The notes beneath the pieces are model-generated. The model was not told the DNA's origin and did no database searches. It saw only the letters and a program-made list of their open reading frames with translations. Of a stretch of 64,000 nucleotides of DNA, positions 45,289 through 53,867 are shown piece after piece. A program made the position numbers and the translations under genes. The first letter of the stretch is position 1. Each line of letters starts with the position of its first letter. This DNA is from an uncultured Pirellula sp. (GTDB taxonomy: Bacteria > Planctomycetota > Planctomycetia > Pirellulales > Pirellulaceae), in assembly GCA_903858115.1 (NCBI GenBank), contig CAIOHR010000100.1, positions 1-64,000 on the forward strand. The letters are read 5' to 3'.

Positions 45289-46803
45289 ATGTCTACGAGT
45301 GGCTTTTTGACGACGATGCGAAGGGATTCCATACGAACTTTTTTCGAAGCATCCCCTACGGTAAGGTTGCTCCGATCGGATAACGCACCTTGGGTGATCG
45401 ATTTTCTCCAGCGAGTCTTTAAGTCTGGCGAATTGATATCGATTGGACAAACCGACTTGCGAACACGGCTTGCTTCGTTCCAAGAAGAGATTCACGAGAC
45501 GGAACCGGATCTTCTCAAGGGACCGTCGGAACGTTATCTCACGCAGTGGGCGGATTCTGGCTGGTTGCAACGATTTCTCGAAGCCGCTTCTGTCGAGCCT
45601 CAGTTCCAACTCACCCGCTATGCCGAAGAGGCGATTCAATTTGTAGATTCCGCCATGGCACGCGGTAGGAATATGGTTGGCACCGAAAGCCGATTGCGAT
45701 TGGTCATGGACACTTTGGAAGACATCGTGCGCGGTGCCTCGGCCGATCCTGACCGCCGACTTGAATATTTGAGAGCCCAACGCGCGACCATCGATGCGGA
45801 GATCGAAGCGATTCAATCTGGAAAATCGGTTCAAGTTTATCGACCTGCACAGATTCGCGAACGATTCCAAACCGCCGTGGAATTGTTGCGTGCTTTGCAA
45901 TCCGACTTCCGAGCCGTCGAAGAGCGATTTCAAAACATCGCGCGCGAGGTTCAGCAACTACAAGCGTCGGGGCATGATTCTCGCGGCAACATTCTTGGCC
46001 ACGCGCTCGACTCCGAAGATCTTCTCAAACAACAGGACGAAGGGATCAGTTTCTTTGCCTTTGTTAGCTTCTTGTTCTCCCCCACACAACAAGCCCAGCT
46101 TCGCAAGAATATCGAAGAGATCCAACGTCTCACTGCATTGTCGGATGAAAATGAGTCGATGCAACGGGTGCGTCGCATGGTTCCCGCACTGCTCGCGGAA
46201 GCGGACAAGGTCATGCGGACGACTGCCCGACTTTCCGCCACACTACGCAGGTTGCTCGACGCCCAAGCCGCGGAGCATCGTGTTCGACTGGCATCGGTCC
46301 TTCGAGATATTCGCCAAATGGCGATGCAGCTTCGGGGCAACCCAGCGTTAAGCACGATTCAGCTTCAGATCCAAGCAGAAGCTGCTATCCAATCCCCCAT
46401 GGCTAGAACCTTTTGGGTGGCACCGCAATCATTTGATGAACGTGCCCTTACCGAACAAGTGATCGATCCGGGGCAAGCGCAAGCGATTGCCAGCGCCTTC
46501 GCGAAACTGCATCGACTGGATCTTCGCAAACTCCGCCGGTTTATTCGCGAGATTACTTTGGATGGCGAAGAGCTTCGGCTCACGGAGTTGTTAGCGCGTC
46601 ATCCAGTGACCGGTGGAGTTGTCGAACTTTTGGGCTATCTTCAAATCGCTCACGACGATTCCCATTCGATCGACCGCACGACCATCGATCATATTGTTAT
46701 CGACGAGGTGCGTGGGCATAGTGGCCCGTTAACATTGTCGATTCCGAGAATCACGTTTCAGCCGAAAGCGTTGACCCGAGATATGGCGACGAAACCGAGA
46801 TGA
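45289..46803 (+). CDS. jetA: JetA-like (DUF3375), kleisin-type subunit of a Wadjet/MukBEF-like complex
   Basis: A 504-residue protein. It has a winged-helix-like N-terminal part ('TVRLLRSDNAPWVIDFLQRV', 'DLLKGPSERYLTQWADSGWL', 'YAEEAIQFVDSAMARGRNMV'), a long helical middle with coiled coil (about 150-330: 'RAQRATIDAEIEAIQSGKSV') and a C-terminal winged-helix-like segment ('LTELLARHPVTGGVVELLGY'). This matches DUF3375, the JetA subunit of type I Wadjet systems, related to MukF. It bridges the SMC-like JetC dimer. It overlaps jetB by ATGA at 46800-46803. Wadjet systems recognise and cut closed circular plasmids, but that needs JetD, not found here. Confidence 0.85.
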   Translation: MSTSGFLTTMRRDSIRTFFEASPTVRLLRSDNAPWVIDFLQRVFKSGELISIGQTDLRTRLASFQEEIHETEPDLLKGPSERYLTQWADSGWLQRFLEAASVEPQFQLTRYAEEAIQFVDSAMARGRNMVGTESRLRLVMDTLEDIVRGASADPDRRLEYLRAQRATIDAEIEAIQSGKSVQVYRPAQIRERFQTAVELLRALQSDFRAVEERFQNIAREVQQLQASGHDSRGNILGHALDSEDLLKQQDEGISFFAFVSFLFSPTQQAQLRKNIEEIQRLTALSDENESMQRVRRMVPALLAEADKVMRTTARLSATLRRLLDAQAAEHRVRLASVLRDIRQMAMQLRGNPALSTIQLQIQAEAAIQSPMARTFWVAPQSFDERALTEQVIDPGQAQAIASAFAKLHRLDLRKLRRFIREITLDGEELRLTELLARHPVTGGVVELLGYLQIAHDDSHSIDRTTIDHIVIDEVRGHSGPLTLSIPRITFQPKALTRDMATKPR

Positions 46804-47420
46804 ACCATCCAACCCTTCCCCCTCCCGCCGATTGGAGCCCCGTTGCGGTCCGACTTTTGCAAGGTGTCGTCTACCATGACGATAACCTAGAGCTCTGGGA
46901 ACAGCTTTTAGAAAATGTCTCGCCGCTCAGCGAATACTTTGCCAAGCTGGGACTGCTGTTGATCGTCGATGAGCCCGACGCGATGGCCTATTTACGCCAA
47001 TTGGAAGATGATGAGATATGCCCGGACTATCCTGCGGTTCCACGCCTCTTTCGTCGTACACCTTTAGGTTACGACACGACATTGTTATGCGTGTTGCTGC
47101 GAGATGAATTGCGGCAGTATGAGGAAGAAGATGTACATAACGAAAGGTGCGTGATCAGCCAGTCGGATCTTTTGGCATTATGGGAAGCGTTCTTTCCGAA
47201 CGAAGAAGATACGGTTCGACTCAACCGAACTTTGACATCTGCATTGCGGAAGCTCGAAGAACTCAAATTCGTTCGACCGTTTGAGAAAGAGCCACCAACA
47301 TGGGAGATTCGCCGAATCCTCAAAGCCCGCGTACCATTGGCAGATCTTGAACGACTCCGTTTGTCGTTGGCGGCAATGATTGGTAAACAACCCGATGCGA
47401 CACCAGAAGAGTCCGCATGA
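46800..47420 (+). CDS. jetB: JetB-like (DUF4194), MukE-type subunit
   Basis: A 206-residue protein with the DUF4194 pattern: 'VRLLQGVVYHDDNLELWEQL', 'FAKLGLLLIVDEPDAMAYLR', 'PRLFRRTPLGYDTTLLCVLL', 'LTSALRKLEELKFVRPFEKE' and 'WEIRRILKARVPLADLERL'. Tandem winged-helix folds of this type bind the kleisin and DNA in MukBEF-like complexes. It is translationally coupled to both neighbours by ATGA overlaps (46800-46803 and 47417-47420), so the three products are made together in a fixed order. The order A-B-C is that of type I Wadjet operons. Confidence 0.87.
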   Translation: MNHPTLPPPADWSPVAVRLLQGVVYHDDNLELWEQLLENVSPLSEYFAKLGLLLIVDEPDAMAYLRQLEDDEICPDYPAVPRLFRRTPLGYDTTLLCVLLRDELRQYEEEDVHNERCVISQSDLLALWEAFFPNEEDTVRLNRTLTSALRKLEELKFVRPFEKEPPTWEIRRILKARVPLADLERLRLSLAAMIGKQPDATPEESA

Positions 47421-50400
47421 TTCGTAAACCCACTAATACAACTCCCGATTCAGATCGACCAGCGCTCGTTGGGTATCGACTTGCAAAGTTGGAAATCTAC
47501 AACTGGGGAACGTTCGACGGATCGGTCTACTCTGTACAACCGCGTGGACTTACAACGTTACTGGTCGGAGAGAATGGTTCTGGGAAATCGACGGTGGTCG
47601 ATGCGCTTCTGACATTGCTCGTACGTCCACAAACCAGAAACTACAACGTTGCAGCAGGCGCAACCAAAAACGAACGCGACGAGAAAACATACATTCGCGG
47701 TGCCTACGATCGAACGGTTGGCGAATCGGGGCGGCCTCAAATCCAATACCTCCGTTCGGGCAGCGGACACTATACCGCGTTGCTCGCGACATTCTCGAAC
47801 GAAAGCTCGAAGTCCGCCTTTACGATCGCTCAAGTTCTTTACTTGAACAACGAGAATGCCGTCGAAAAAGTATATGCGTACAGCGACGACGAGCGGAGTA
47901 TCGTGCGTGACTTGGGGGAATTAGGTTTAGGCAGTTCCATTGCGCGTTCTCTCAAAGATCGAGGGTTCCGAACGACCTCAAGTTACAAAGAGTACCTCAG
48001 TTGGATCCAACGCAAAACGAGCTTCAAAGCCAAAGCGATGGATATCTTCAATCAGACCGTGGCCGTGAAGGATGTCCAACGTCTCGACGATTTTATTCGG
48101 CAACATATGCTGGAGCGAAAACCGTGGAACGAACGGGTCGGTCGATTGCTCAACCATTTTAACGAACTGAGCGAAGCACATCGCATGCTCGTTCGCGTCC
48201 GTCAACAAGACGAGTTGCTGCGACCCGTCGTGGAGTTGGGAGATCGCTTCGAGACTCGAAACTCGGAAGTGCAATTGGCAAAGATTCAGCTCGAAGCGAT
48301 GAAGCCATTCTTCGATGAACAAACGATCCAGCTCTTGGCACCGATTTGCGATCAATGGACGCAACAGATCATCAATCTGAACGAAGAAATCGATCGGCTC
48401 GAGAAAACACAATCGAAACTCAGGAGCGAAATTGCACGACTCGAAATCGATATCGAGAACGCGGGAGGAGAACGTCTGAAACAGCTTCCCGGATTAATTG
48501 AGCAATCGGAGACACTTGCCCGGTTCAAATCGCAGTTTCGCGCAAGGCTCGAAAGTCAACTTGCGATGGCTGGCGTTCAAGTTCGGATCACGTCACCCGA
48601 TCAATTTGCAAAAGTGCGAAAAGAAGGTTACTCGCGACGCGCGGCTCTCGCCGAAGAGCGCGCTGCAAAACGCAAGTTGAATGACCAAGTTCAGTTTGAA
48701 GTGGGATCGTTGATTCGACAACTTGCTGAAGATCGCGTTGAGCTCGAAGCGCTCGAGAAGCGAAAAGGCAACCTGCCAGAGACCTTTATCGCCATGCGCG
48801 ACAGCATGTGCCGCGAGCTTAAATTGGCACCGAGCGACTTACCGTTCGCTGCCGAATTGATGGCAGTTCAACTAAAAGAGCGGGAATGGGAATCGACGAT
48901 CGAACAGGTGCTCCATTCCTTTGCACGCAGTTTGTTGGTCCCATCCGATTATTACTCGCGAGTTTCAGGGTACGTTGAGCGAACGCGTTTGGTAGACGGT
49001 CGCGGTCAGGGGCAACGGCTTGTTTATTTGAAAGTGTCACGACAGAATCGAGACGCGTCCAATCCGCGTTCGAAAGAAACTGGCAGTCACGAGACGTTGT
49101 TAGCCAAACTGGAGTTTCCGAATCATCCCCTTAGTCCGTGGGTGAAATCGGAGATTCAAAATCGATTCGATTATGTCGCATGCGAATCGATCGAAGAGTT
49201 TCAACGGATCGATGCGGCTGCCATGACGCGCAATCGGCATATCAAGTCTGGGTCGCAACGGCACGAGAAAGACGACCGACAGATTCATGACGATAGACGT
49301 CACTACGTTTTGGGATGGGACAATCGCCAAAAGCGGTTGGCTCTCGCCGAAGCGATTCGAGCCTCGCAAAGCAACCTCACACAACTGGAAGAACGTTCGC
49401 ATCGGTTGAACCAAGAGATGGATTCCGCAACCGCAGCTATCGAAGCATTGGACCAAGCGTTGCTCGTGGAGGACTTTGATTCGATCGATTCCTATCGACA
49501 TGAGTTCGAAGCCAACCAGCTCAAGCTGGAACGACAGAGGCTTGAAGAGTCGGACGACAGTATTCGTGAACTCAAAAAACAGGTAGCGTCGCGTCGCGCG
49601 GAAGTCGACGGTTACCAACAAGACCGCGACAAAGCGATCGAGCAACGAACCGAGAAAGATCGTGAGCTTCGCGATGGTCGTCGCATGCTAGAGGCTTCGC
49701 AGCGCTCACTCGCATCAGCCAAGGACTCAGAAGATTATGAAAAATGGCAATCGCAATACGAGGCAATTGCATCAGGGTTGGCGGAGCCTATCTCACTCGC
49801 GAACATCGGCGTCTTGCCATCGGTTTGCATGCAAACACAGCGCGAGTCGGTCGAGAAGATGCAGGAGAAGCTGGCACCGCTGGGGCGCGAGCTGATCAGT
49901 GGTATGTCTCGTTTTCTCAAACGATTTCCCGATGAACAAGCGGATCTAGATCCCAATATCGAATCGTTGAGCAGCTTCCGTGCTCTGTTTGAACGAATCT
50001 CGATCGATGATTTACCCAAACATGAAGAACGTTTCAAACGCAGATTGAATGAGAATGTGCTGAACGAAGTCGGGTTGTTGCATGGAAGCTTGGAAGACGA
50101 ACGCGAAGAGATCAAAGACAAAATCGAGCAATTGAACGCCGCGTTAAAACTGCTCGACTGGAAGATCGGAACCTACATGCGTTTGGAACCGAGCGATGTT
50201 CAAGACCGAGAGATCCAAGATTTCCGTCGAGAGCTGGCAGGCTGCTTGTCTGGTACCTTGGACGGATCGCCCGAAGCGAATGAATCGACCTTTGTTCGCA
50301 TCGAGAAGTTTGTGGCTAAGCTCCGCGACGATGGTAACACACGTTGGCGAGAAAAGGTGATCGACGTTCGCAATTGGTTCAACTTCGGTGCACGCGAGAT

Positions 50401-50791
50401 CGTGAAAGAGACTGGCGAACAGAGAAGTTATTACGACGGAGGAACGGGGCAATCCGGAGGCGAGAAGGGAAAACTGGCATTTCTCGTTTTGGTTGCCGCG
50501 ATCGCGTATCAATACGATATCGACCCAGATGGTCCCGCGAGTGATAAATTCGCTTTTGTGATGGTCGATGAAATGTTTTCGAGAAGCGATGATGCACACG
50601 CGGAGTATGCACTCGATTTGTTCGATCGATTCGGTTTGCAACTATTGATCGTCGCACCATTGGATGCCAAAGCACGAGTATGTGAACCGTATGTCGGCAC
50701 GTATTTGCATGTGATCAAGAACAAGCAAACCAACAAGAGCGAACTCGTATCGATCACCGCAGACTTCTTCCACGAAACCGCGGTATCTTAG
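47417..50791 (+). CDS. jetC: JetC-like SMC/MukB-type ATPase
   Basis: A 1124-residue SMC-like ATPase: Walker A G51-E-N-G-S-G-K-S-T59, ABC signature SGGEK at 1013-1017, and Walker B 'KFAFVMVDE' ending in Glu1052, followed by 'MFSRSDDAHAEYALDLFDRF'. Between them two long coiled-coil arms (roughly 270-470 and 650-850; for example 'EIDRLEKTQSKLRSEIARLE') flank a central region near 520-620. The closing 'GLQLLIVAPLDAKARVCEPY' is typical of the COG4913 JetC group. ATP hydrolysis would drive loop extrusion. All catalytic motifs look intact. A perfect hairpin follows 41 bp after the stop, and no jetD gene (Toprim-type nuclease) lies within the next 13 kb of the window. Confidence 0.9.
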   Translation: MIRKPTNTTPDSDRPALVGYRLAKLEIYNWGTFDGSVYSVQPRGLTTLLVGENGSGKSTVVDALLTLLVRPQTRNYNVAAGATKNERDEKTYIRGAYDRTVGESGRPQIQYLRSGSGHYTALLATFSNESSKSAFTIAQVLYLNNENAVEKVYAYSDDERSIVRDLGELGLGSSIARSLKDRGFRTTSSYKEYLSWIQRKTSFKAKAMDIFNQTVAVKDVQRLDDFIRQHMLERKPWNERVGRLLNHFNELSEAHRMLVRVRQQDELLRPVVELGDRFETRNSEVQLAKIQLEAMKPFFDEQTIQLLAPICDQWTQQIINLNEEIDRLEKTQSKLRSEIARLEIDIENAGGERLKQLPGLIEQSETLARFKSQFRARLESQLAMAGVQVRITSPDQFAKVRKEGYSRRAALAEERAAKRKLNDQVQFEVGSLIRQLAEDRVELEALEKRKGNLPETFIAMRDSMCRELKLAPSDLPFAAELMAVQLKEREWESTIEQVLHSFARSLLVPSDYYSRVSGYVERTRLVDGRGQGQRLVYLKVSRQNRDASNPRSKETGSHETLLAKLEFPNHPLSPWVKSEIQNRFDYVACESIEEFQRIDAAAMTRNRHIKSGSQRHEKDDRQIHDDRRHYVLGWDNRQKRLALAEAIRASQSNLTQLEERSHRLNQEMDSATAAIEALDQALLVEDFDSIDSYRHEFEANQLKLERQRLEESDDSIRELKKQVASRRAEVDGYQQDRDKAIEQRTEKDRELRDGRRMLEASQRSLASAKDSEDYEKWQSQYEAIASGLAEPISLANIGVLPSVCMQTQRESVEKMQEKLAPLGRELISGMSRFLKRFPDEQADLDPNIESLSSFRALFERISIDDLPKHEERFKRRLNENVLNEVGLLHGSLEDEREEIKDKIEQLNAALKLLDWKIGTYMRLEPSDVQDREIQDFRRELAGCLSGTLDGSPEANESTFVRIEKFVAKLRDDGNTRWREKVIDVRNWFNFGAREIVKETGEQRSYYDGGTGQSGGEKGKLAFLVLVAAIAYQYDIDPDGPASDKFAFVMVDEMFSRSDDAHAEYALDLFDRFGLQLLIVAPLDAKARVCEPYVGTYLHVIKNKQTNKSELVSITADFFHETAVS

Positions 50792-50832
50792 GCAATCCCT
50801 CGCTTTCGCAGTTTGTTGCTTTCATCCAAACC

Positions 50833-50875
50833 CGAAGCGTGCGCGAGGGATTCTCCGTCCCTCGCGCACGCTTCG
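50833..50875. terminator. Perfect 18-bp hairpin after jetC (dispersed-palindrome type)
   Basis: The arms cgaagcgtgcgcgaggga (50833-50850) and its exact complement (50858-50875) flank a 7-nt loop. It lies 41 bp after the jetC stop and 122 bp from the convergent DinB gene stop. No T run follows, so it could be a dispersed planctomycete palindrome doubling as a terminator. The rest of 50792-50997 shows no gene. Confidence 0.7.
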
Positions 50876-50997
50876 AGTTGAGATGAATCCCTTTGCCTGC
50901 TGCAAATCCAATAAGCAACAGGCCGTCATGTTATGGATGATGACCGTCAACATGAAGTTCCATTTCTTCGTGGCTTGTCCACGGAACAACGACCATG

Positions 50998-51489
50998 TTA
51001 CAGTCGGTTCTTCCAAAGATTTAGGGTGAGATGTATTTGGCCTTGATGATGCGCTTCATGCCAAGCGAGGACTTGCATCACCGTTCGAAGGGACCAACCG
51101 CGGTCTTTGATGGGTTCCGGAATCATGTTCATATCTTCGTCGTTGAACAACTCGATCGCTTTCAGCAAATGGCTCCGTGAAACCTCCAGAGATTCCCGAA
51201 GTGTCAATAGATCCGGAATTTCATCATCCGGTGTGCTTCCGCCCCGAAATCGTTCTATAAACGGACTTAGTCCAGGCTCTTGGCCAAAGAGTCTAGATGT
51301 GGCGAACAGCTCTTCGGTCACTGCGATATGCATCCACTGCCAAGCACAATGCGCACGACCTGCTCCGGGTCTCCAACCGAGAATCGCCGACGGATTCGGC
51401 AACTTCTCAACTTGCTCCAACGATTGAAGTGTCTTCGTTCGGTTAAATTTCCAAGCGGCAGTGTACGTTTCGATTTCAATTCGGCTCAT
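50998..51489 (-). CDS. DinB-family (YfiT/DinB) putative metal-dependent enzyme
   Basis: The ATG at 51489 ('MSRIEIETYTAAWKFNRTKT') is preferred; the frame extends to 51507. The 163 residues form the DinB four-helix bundle pattern with the metal-ligand triad: His54 in 'WQWMHIAVTEELF' and His144/His148 in 'WHEAHHQGQIHLTLNLW'. Relatives include thiol-dependent transferases and stress-induced proteins of unknown role. It ends towards jetC (convergent) and is 40 nt after the sulfatase stop on the same strand, so it may be co-transcribed with the sulfatase. It is not a JetD homologue. Confidence 0.85.
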   Translation of the reverse strand: MSRIEIETYTAAWKFNRTKTLQSLEQVEKLPNPSAILGWRPGAGRAHCAWQWMHIAVTEELFATSRLFGQEPGLSPFIERFRGGSTPDDEIPDLLTLRESLEVSRSHLLKAIELFNDEDMNMIPEPIKDRGWSLRTVMQVLAWHEAHHQGQIHLTLNLWKNRL

Positions 51490-51528
51490 GATTACTCTCT
51501 TTCCCATTTGATTGACATGCTTTCATCC

Positions 51529-52974
51529 TCACTTCCAAAGTGGATCCGACTGTTCGGCGTTCCAGCGATCCCATAAGGAGGAAAGCTCCTTCACGAGTGT
51601 CGGTTCAGTGCTAGCGAGGTTACTGTCTTCACCAGCATCTTTTGCCAGATTGTAGAGTTGCCAATCGTTATTGTCGCGAAGGATTTTCCAATCGCCTTTT
51701 CGTATTGCGTGCTTCGAACCAACTCGCCAATACAAATTGCGTGACGGTAGCTCCTCTGCAGAACCAGATAACAGAGGCAATAGATTGATGCCATCCAGTT
51801 TGTTTTTCCCGGTTGTTGATGCGCCAGCAATATCAAGCGACGTTGCCGCGATATCCATGGAAATCACAGGTGCCTCGATGACTTGTGAAGGTATGCGCCC
51901 CTTCCAGGAAGCAATAAATGGTACGCGTATCCCACCTTCGAACAGTTCCCCTTTACCGCCGCGTAATGGATCGTTGCGCGAAGTGAGTTCTTTGGTAGGC
52001 CCTCCGTTGTCACTGAGGAAGAAGATCATCGTGCGATTTTCTATCCCACTTTGGTGAATCTGCTGTAGCACTTCGCCGACGCTATCGTCCAGATGCGAGA
52101 GCATTCCCGCAAAAATGCGGCGATGGATATCATGGATGGCTGAGAATTTCTTCATGTACTTGTCCGATGCCTGCATCGGACTATGCACGGCGTTGTATGC
52201 CAGGTAAAGAAAGAATGGCTGTTCGCGATGTCGATCGATAAAGTTACATGCCTCGCGCGTGAATGCATCTGTGAGGTTGGCTCGCTCATCCGCAGGTTGG
52301 CTACTTCGCAAGATCGGATTGTCTGCATCGTAGTCCGGTTCATTGCTGCCAAGATGCGTGCTCCACACAATGCGACCATCGGACGACGTCCAACGTCCCT
52401 TGCTGCTACCGTCGGGAAGTGATTTTCGGCGTAGCCATGTTGTAACCTGACTCCAAGGATGAGGTACAAAATAATGCCCTTCATGTAGGAATCCGAAAAA
52501 CTCATCAAAACCTCGCCGTTGAGGATGAAACGGTGCCGTTCCGCCAAGATGCCACTTGCCGATCAACGCAGTGGCATAACCAGAGTCTCGAAGTCGCTGG
52601 GCTATCGTCCGTTCTTCGACCGGCAATCCAACGCCAGGTGCAGAGTTCTTGGCACCAATCGGATTAAACTCGAATCCAAAACGCGTCTGATATCGACCCG
52701 TCAGCAATGCGGCACGAGAAGCGGCACAAAATGCAGCGGTAACATAGCCGTTGGTAAATTTCGCTCCGCCCGCAGCCAACGCATCGAGATTGGGAGTCGG
52801 AATATCTTTGCCTCCGAAACACCCTAACTCACCATAACCCAAATCATCTGCAACGACCAGTACTATATTCGGGCGAACCATAGCATCGCTCGCTTGAACA
52901 GCATCAAGAAATCCGGTAACAATGCGTCCTACTAGAGGAAAGTACAGAAAGAACACCGTCCAAGATTTTTTCAT
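51529..52974 (-). CDS. Secreted S1-family sulfatase with CxAxR active site
   Basis: A 481-residue protein with a signal peptide (to about residue 29). The core reads '[20 protein letters not shown]' (metal Asp43, Asp44), and the modification site is C83-A-A-S-R87, with Ala in place of the usual Pro, then '[17 protein letters not shown]'. Also present are 'IGKWHLGG', 'HYFVPHPW', '[11 protein letters not shown]' and '[14 protein letters not shown]'. The Ala variant is known in some sulfatases and still fits the C-x-(P/A)-x-R consensus. It is likely a polysaccharide sulfatase. The DinB gene follows; the next genes on its other side are the nucleotidyltransferase pair, divergent. Confidence 0.92.
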   Translation of the reverse strand: MKKSWTVFFLYFPLVGRIVTGFLDAVQASDAMVRPNIVLVVADDLGYGELGCFGGKDIPTPNLDALAAGGAKFTNGYVTAAFCAASRAALLTGRYQTRFGFEFNPIGAKNSAPGVGLPVEERTIAQRLRDSGYATALIGKWHLGGTAPFHPQRRGFDEFFGFLHEGHYFVPHPWSQVTTWLRRKSLPDGSSKGRWTSSDGRIVWSTHLGSNEPDYDADNPILRSSQPADERANLTDAFTREACNFIDRHREQPFFLYLAYNAVHSPMQASDKYMKKFSAIHDIHRRIFAGMLSHLDDSVGEVLQQIHQSGIENRTMIFFLSDNGGPTKELTSRNDPLRGGKGELFEGGIRVPFIASWKGRIPSQVIEAPVISMDIAATSLDIAGASTTGKNKLDGINLLPLLSGSAEELPSRNLYWRVGSKHAIRKGDWKILRDNNDWQLYNLAKDAGEDSNLASTEPTLVKELSSLWDRWNAEQSDPLWK

Positions 52975-53245
52975 GTTTCAATTCTTTCCTCTGCGACTCG
53001 ACTTGCCAATTGCATCACAATCTCGTTTGGAACTCTGCATAGTCTAATAAATGGATCAATTTGGAGTGCGACTGATACTATGAAATGGGGTTCAGATTAG
53101 CGGTTTTCTACGGCCGCAATGCTTTGTCGTAGCGATTGACTTGTTGCATTTCGGACTACGTAAAGTGATTTCGTCTGGTACAATTGCAGGCAATGGAGTT
53201 GAACCACTGTTCAGCATATAGCTTCCAACACATGAGCCCTTCATT

Positions 53246-53458
53246 ATGTCTACTCTCCCGCGAATGGACCGAACGATTGTAAAACGTACGACACTCGAAC
53301 TGCAAGGTCGTGATAGTGGTGTACATGCCGCAACATTGGTAGAGCGGATAATGATGGTTTGGCCGTTGACCCTTACGGCGTGGGCATTCAAGGAGCCGAA
53401 TTTTGTTCAACCAAGACTTCAAAGACATGTTGTTCGCATTATCCGAAGCAAAAGCTGA
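53246..53458 (+). CDS. Small protein paired with a nucleotidyltransferase (possible antitoxin-like partner)
   Basis: A 70-residue protein starting 'MSTLPRMDRTIVKRTTLELQ'. In many bacteria a short protein of this flavour (a basic 'DRTIVKxT' start, an 'ERIxMVWxLTxxAW' helix and a 'PRLQRHVVRIIR' tail) precedes an MNT-like nucleotidyltransferase gene; here all three parts are readable. It overlaps the following gene by 56 bases. It has no known activity. Overlap and pairing suggest a two-component module such as a toxin-antitoxin pair, but that is inference. The gene lies 271 bp after the divergent sulfatase start. Confidence 0.6.
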   Translation: MSTLPRMDRTIVKRTTLELQGRDSGVHAATLVERIMMVWPLTLTAWAFKEPNFVQPRLQRHVVRIIRSKS

Positions 53459-53867
53459 TTTCCTGTTAGTGGGTGCATATGCGATGGCCGTGCATGGACA
53501 TCCGCGAGCGACGGGAGATTTGGATATCTGGGTTCGGGCCGATATTGAAAATGCCCCAAGAGTCCTTTGTTCTCTTGCCGCTTTCGGTGCGCCCTTGGAT
53601 GATTTGACCATCGACGACTTATCTAAACCAGGGATCGTTTTTCAGATAGGCGTAGAACCATCTCGAATCGACATCTTGACAGCAATTTCGGGGGTCCAGT
53701 TTGAAGACGCTTGGGAAAACAGAGTATTGATTGAGATGGAAGATGTTTGCTTTAATGTAATTGGACGGCAAGATCTAATAATCAACAAACGTGCTAGTGG
53801 CCGACCTAAAGACTTAGCTGATGTTGTGACCCTTGATCCGGGAAATCAACTACCCGATCGGTTCTAA
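53403..53867 (+). CDS. MNT-like nucleotidyltransferase
   Basis: A 154-residue protein with a polymerase-beta-type nucleotidyltransferase core: 'FLLVGAYAMAVHGHPRATGD' followed by 'LDIWVRADI' (the GxxA...G-D-x-D pattern with D-L-D carrying two metal Asp), then 'VFQIGVEPSRIDILTAISGV' and 'LIINKRASGRPKDLADVV'. The start codon is TTG at 53403, chosen because AAGGAG lies about eight bases upstream; it lies inside the preceding small gene. It probably transfers a nucleotide to a protein or small molecule; members near small partners can act as toxins or antitoxins. The stop overlaps the DUF1501 stop on the other strand by four bases. Confidence 0.85.
   Translation: MFNQDFKDMLFALSEAKADFLLVGAYAMAVHGHPRATGDLDIWVRADIENAPRVLCSLAAFGAPLDDLTIDDLSKPGIVFQIGVEPSRIDILTAISGVQFEDAWENRVLIEMEDVCFNVIGRQDLIINKRASGRPKDLADVVTLDPGNQLPDRF

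Noticed and set aside
44915-45310. 131-codon plus-strand frame upstream of jetA
   Set aside because: It runs through the intergenic palindrome and into the jetA start, has no ribosome binding site and no domain-like pattern.
50822-51016. 64-codon minus-strand frame across the hairpin
   Set aside because: It is created by the palindrome and overlaps the DinB stop region; no coding signal.
50998-51489. Gene after jetC considered as a divergent jetD
   Set aside because: It is on the opposite strand, 163 residues long, and shows the DinB His triad, not a Toprim or DUF2220 pattern.
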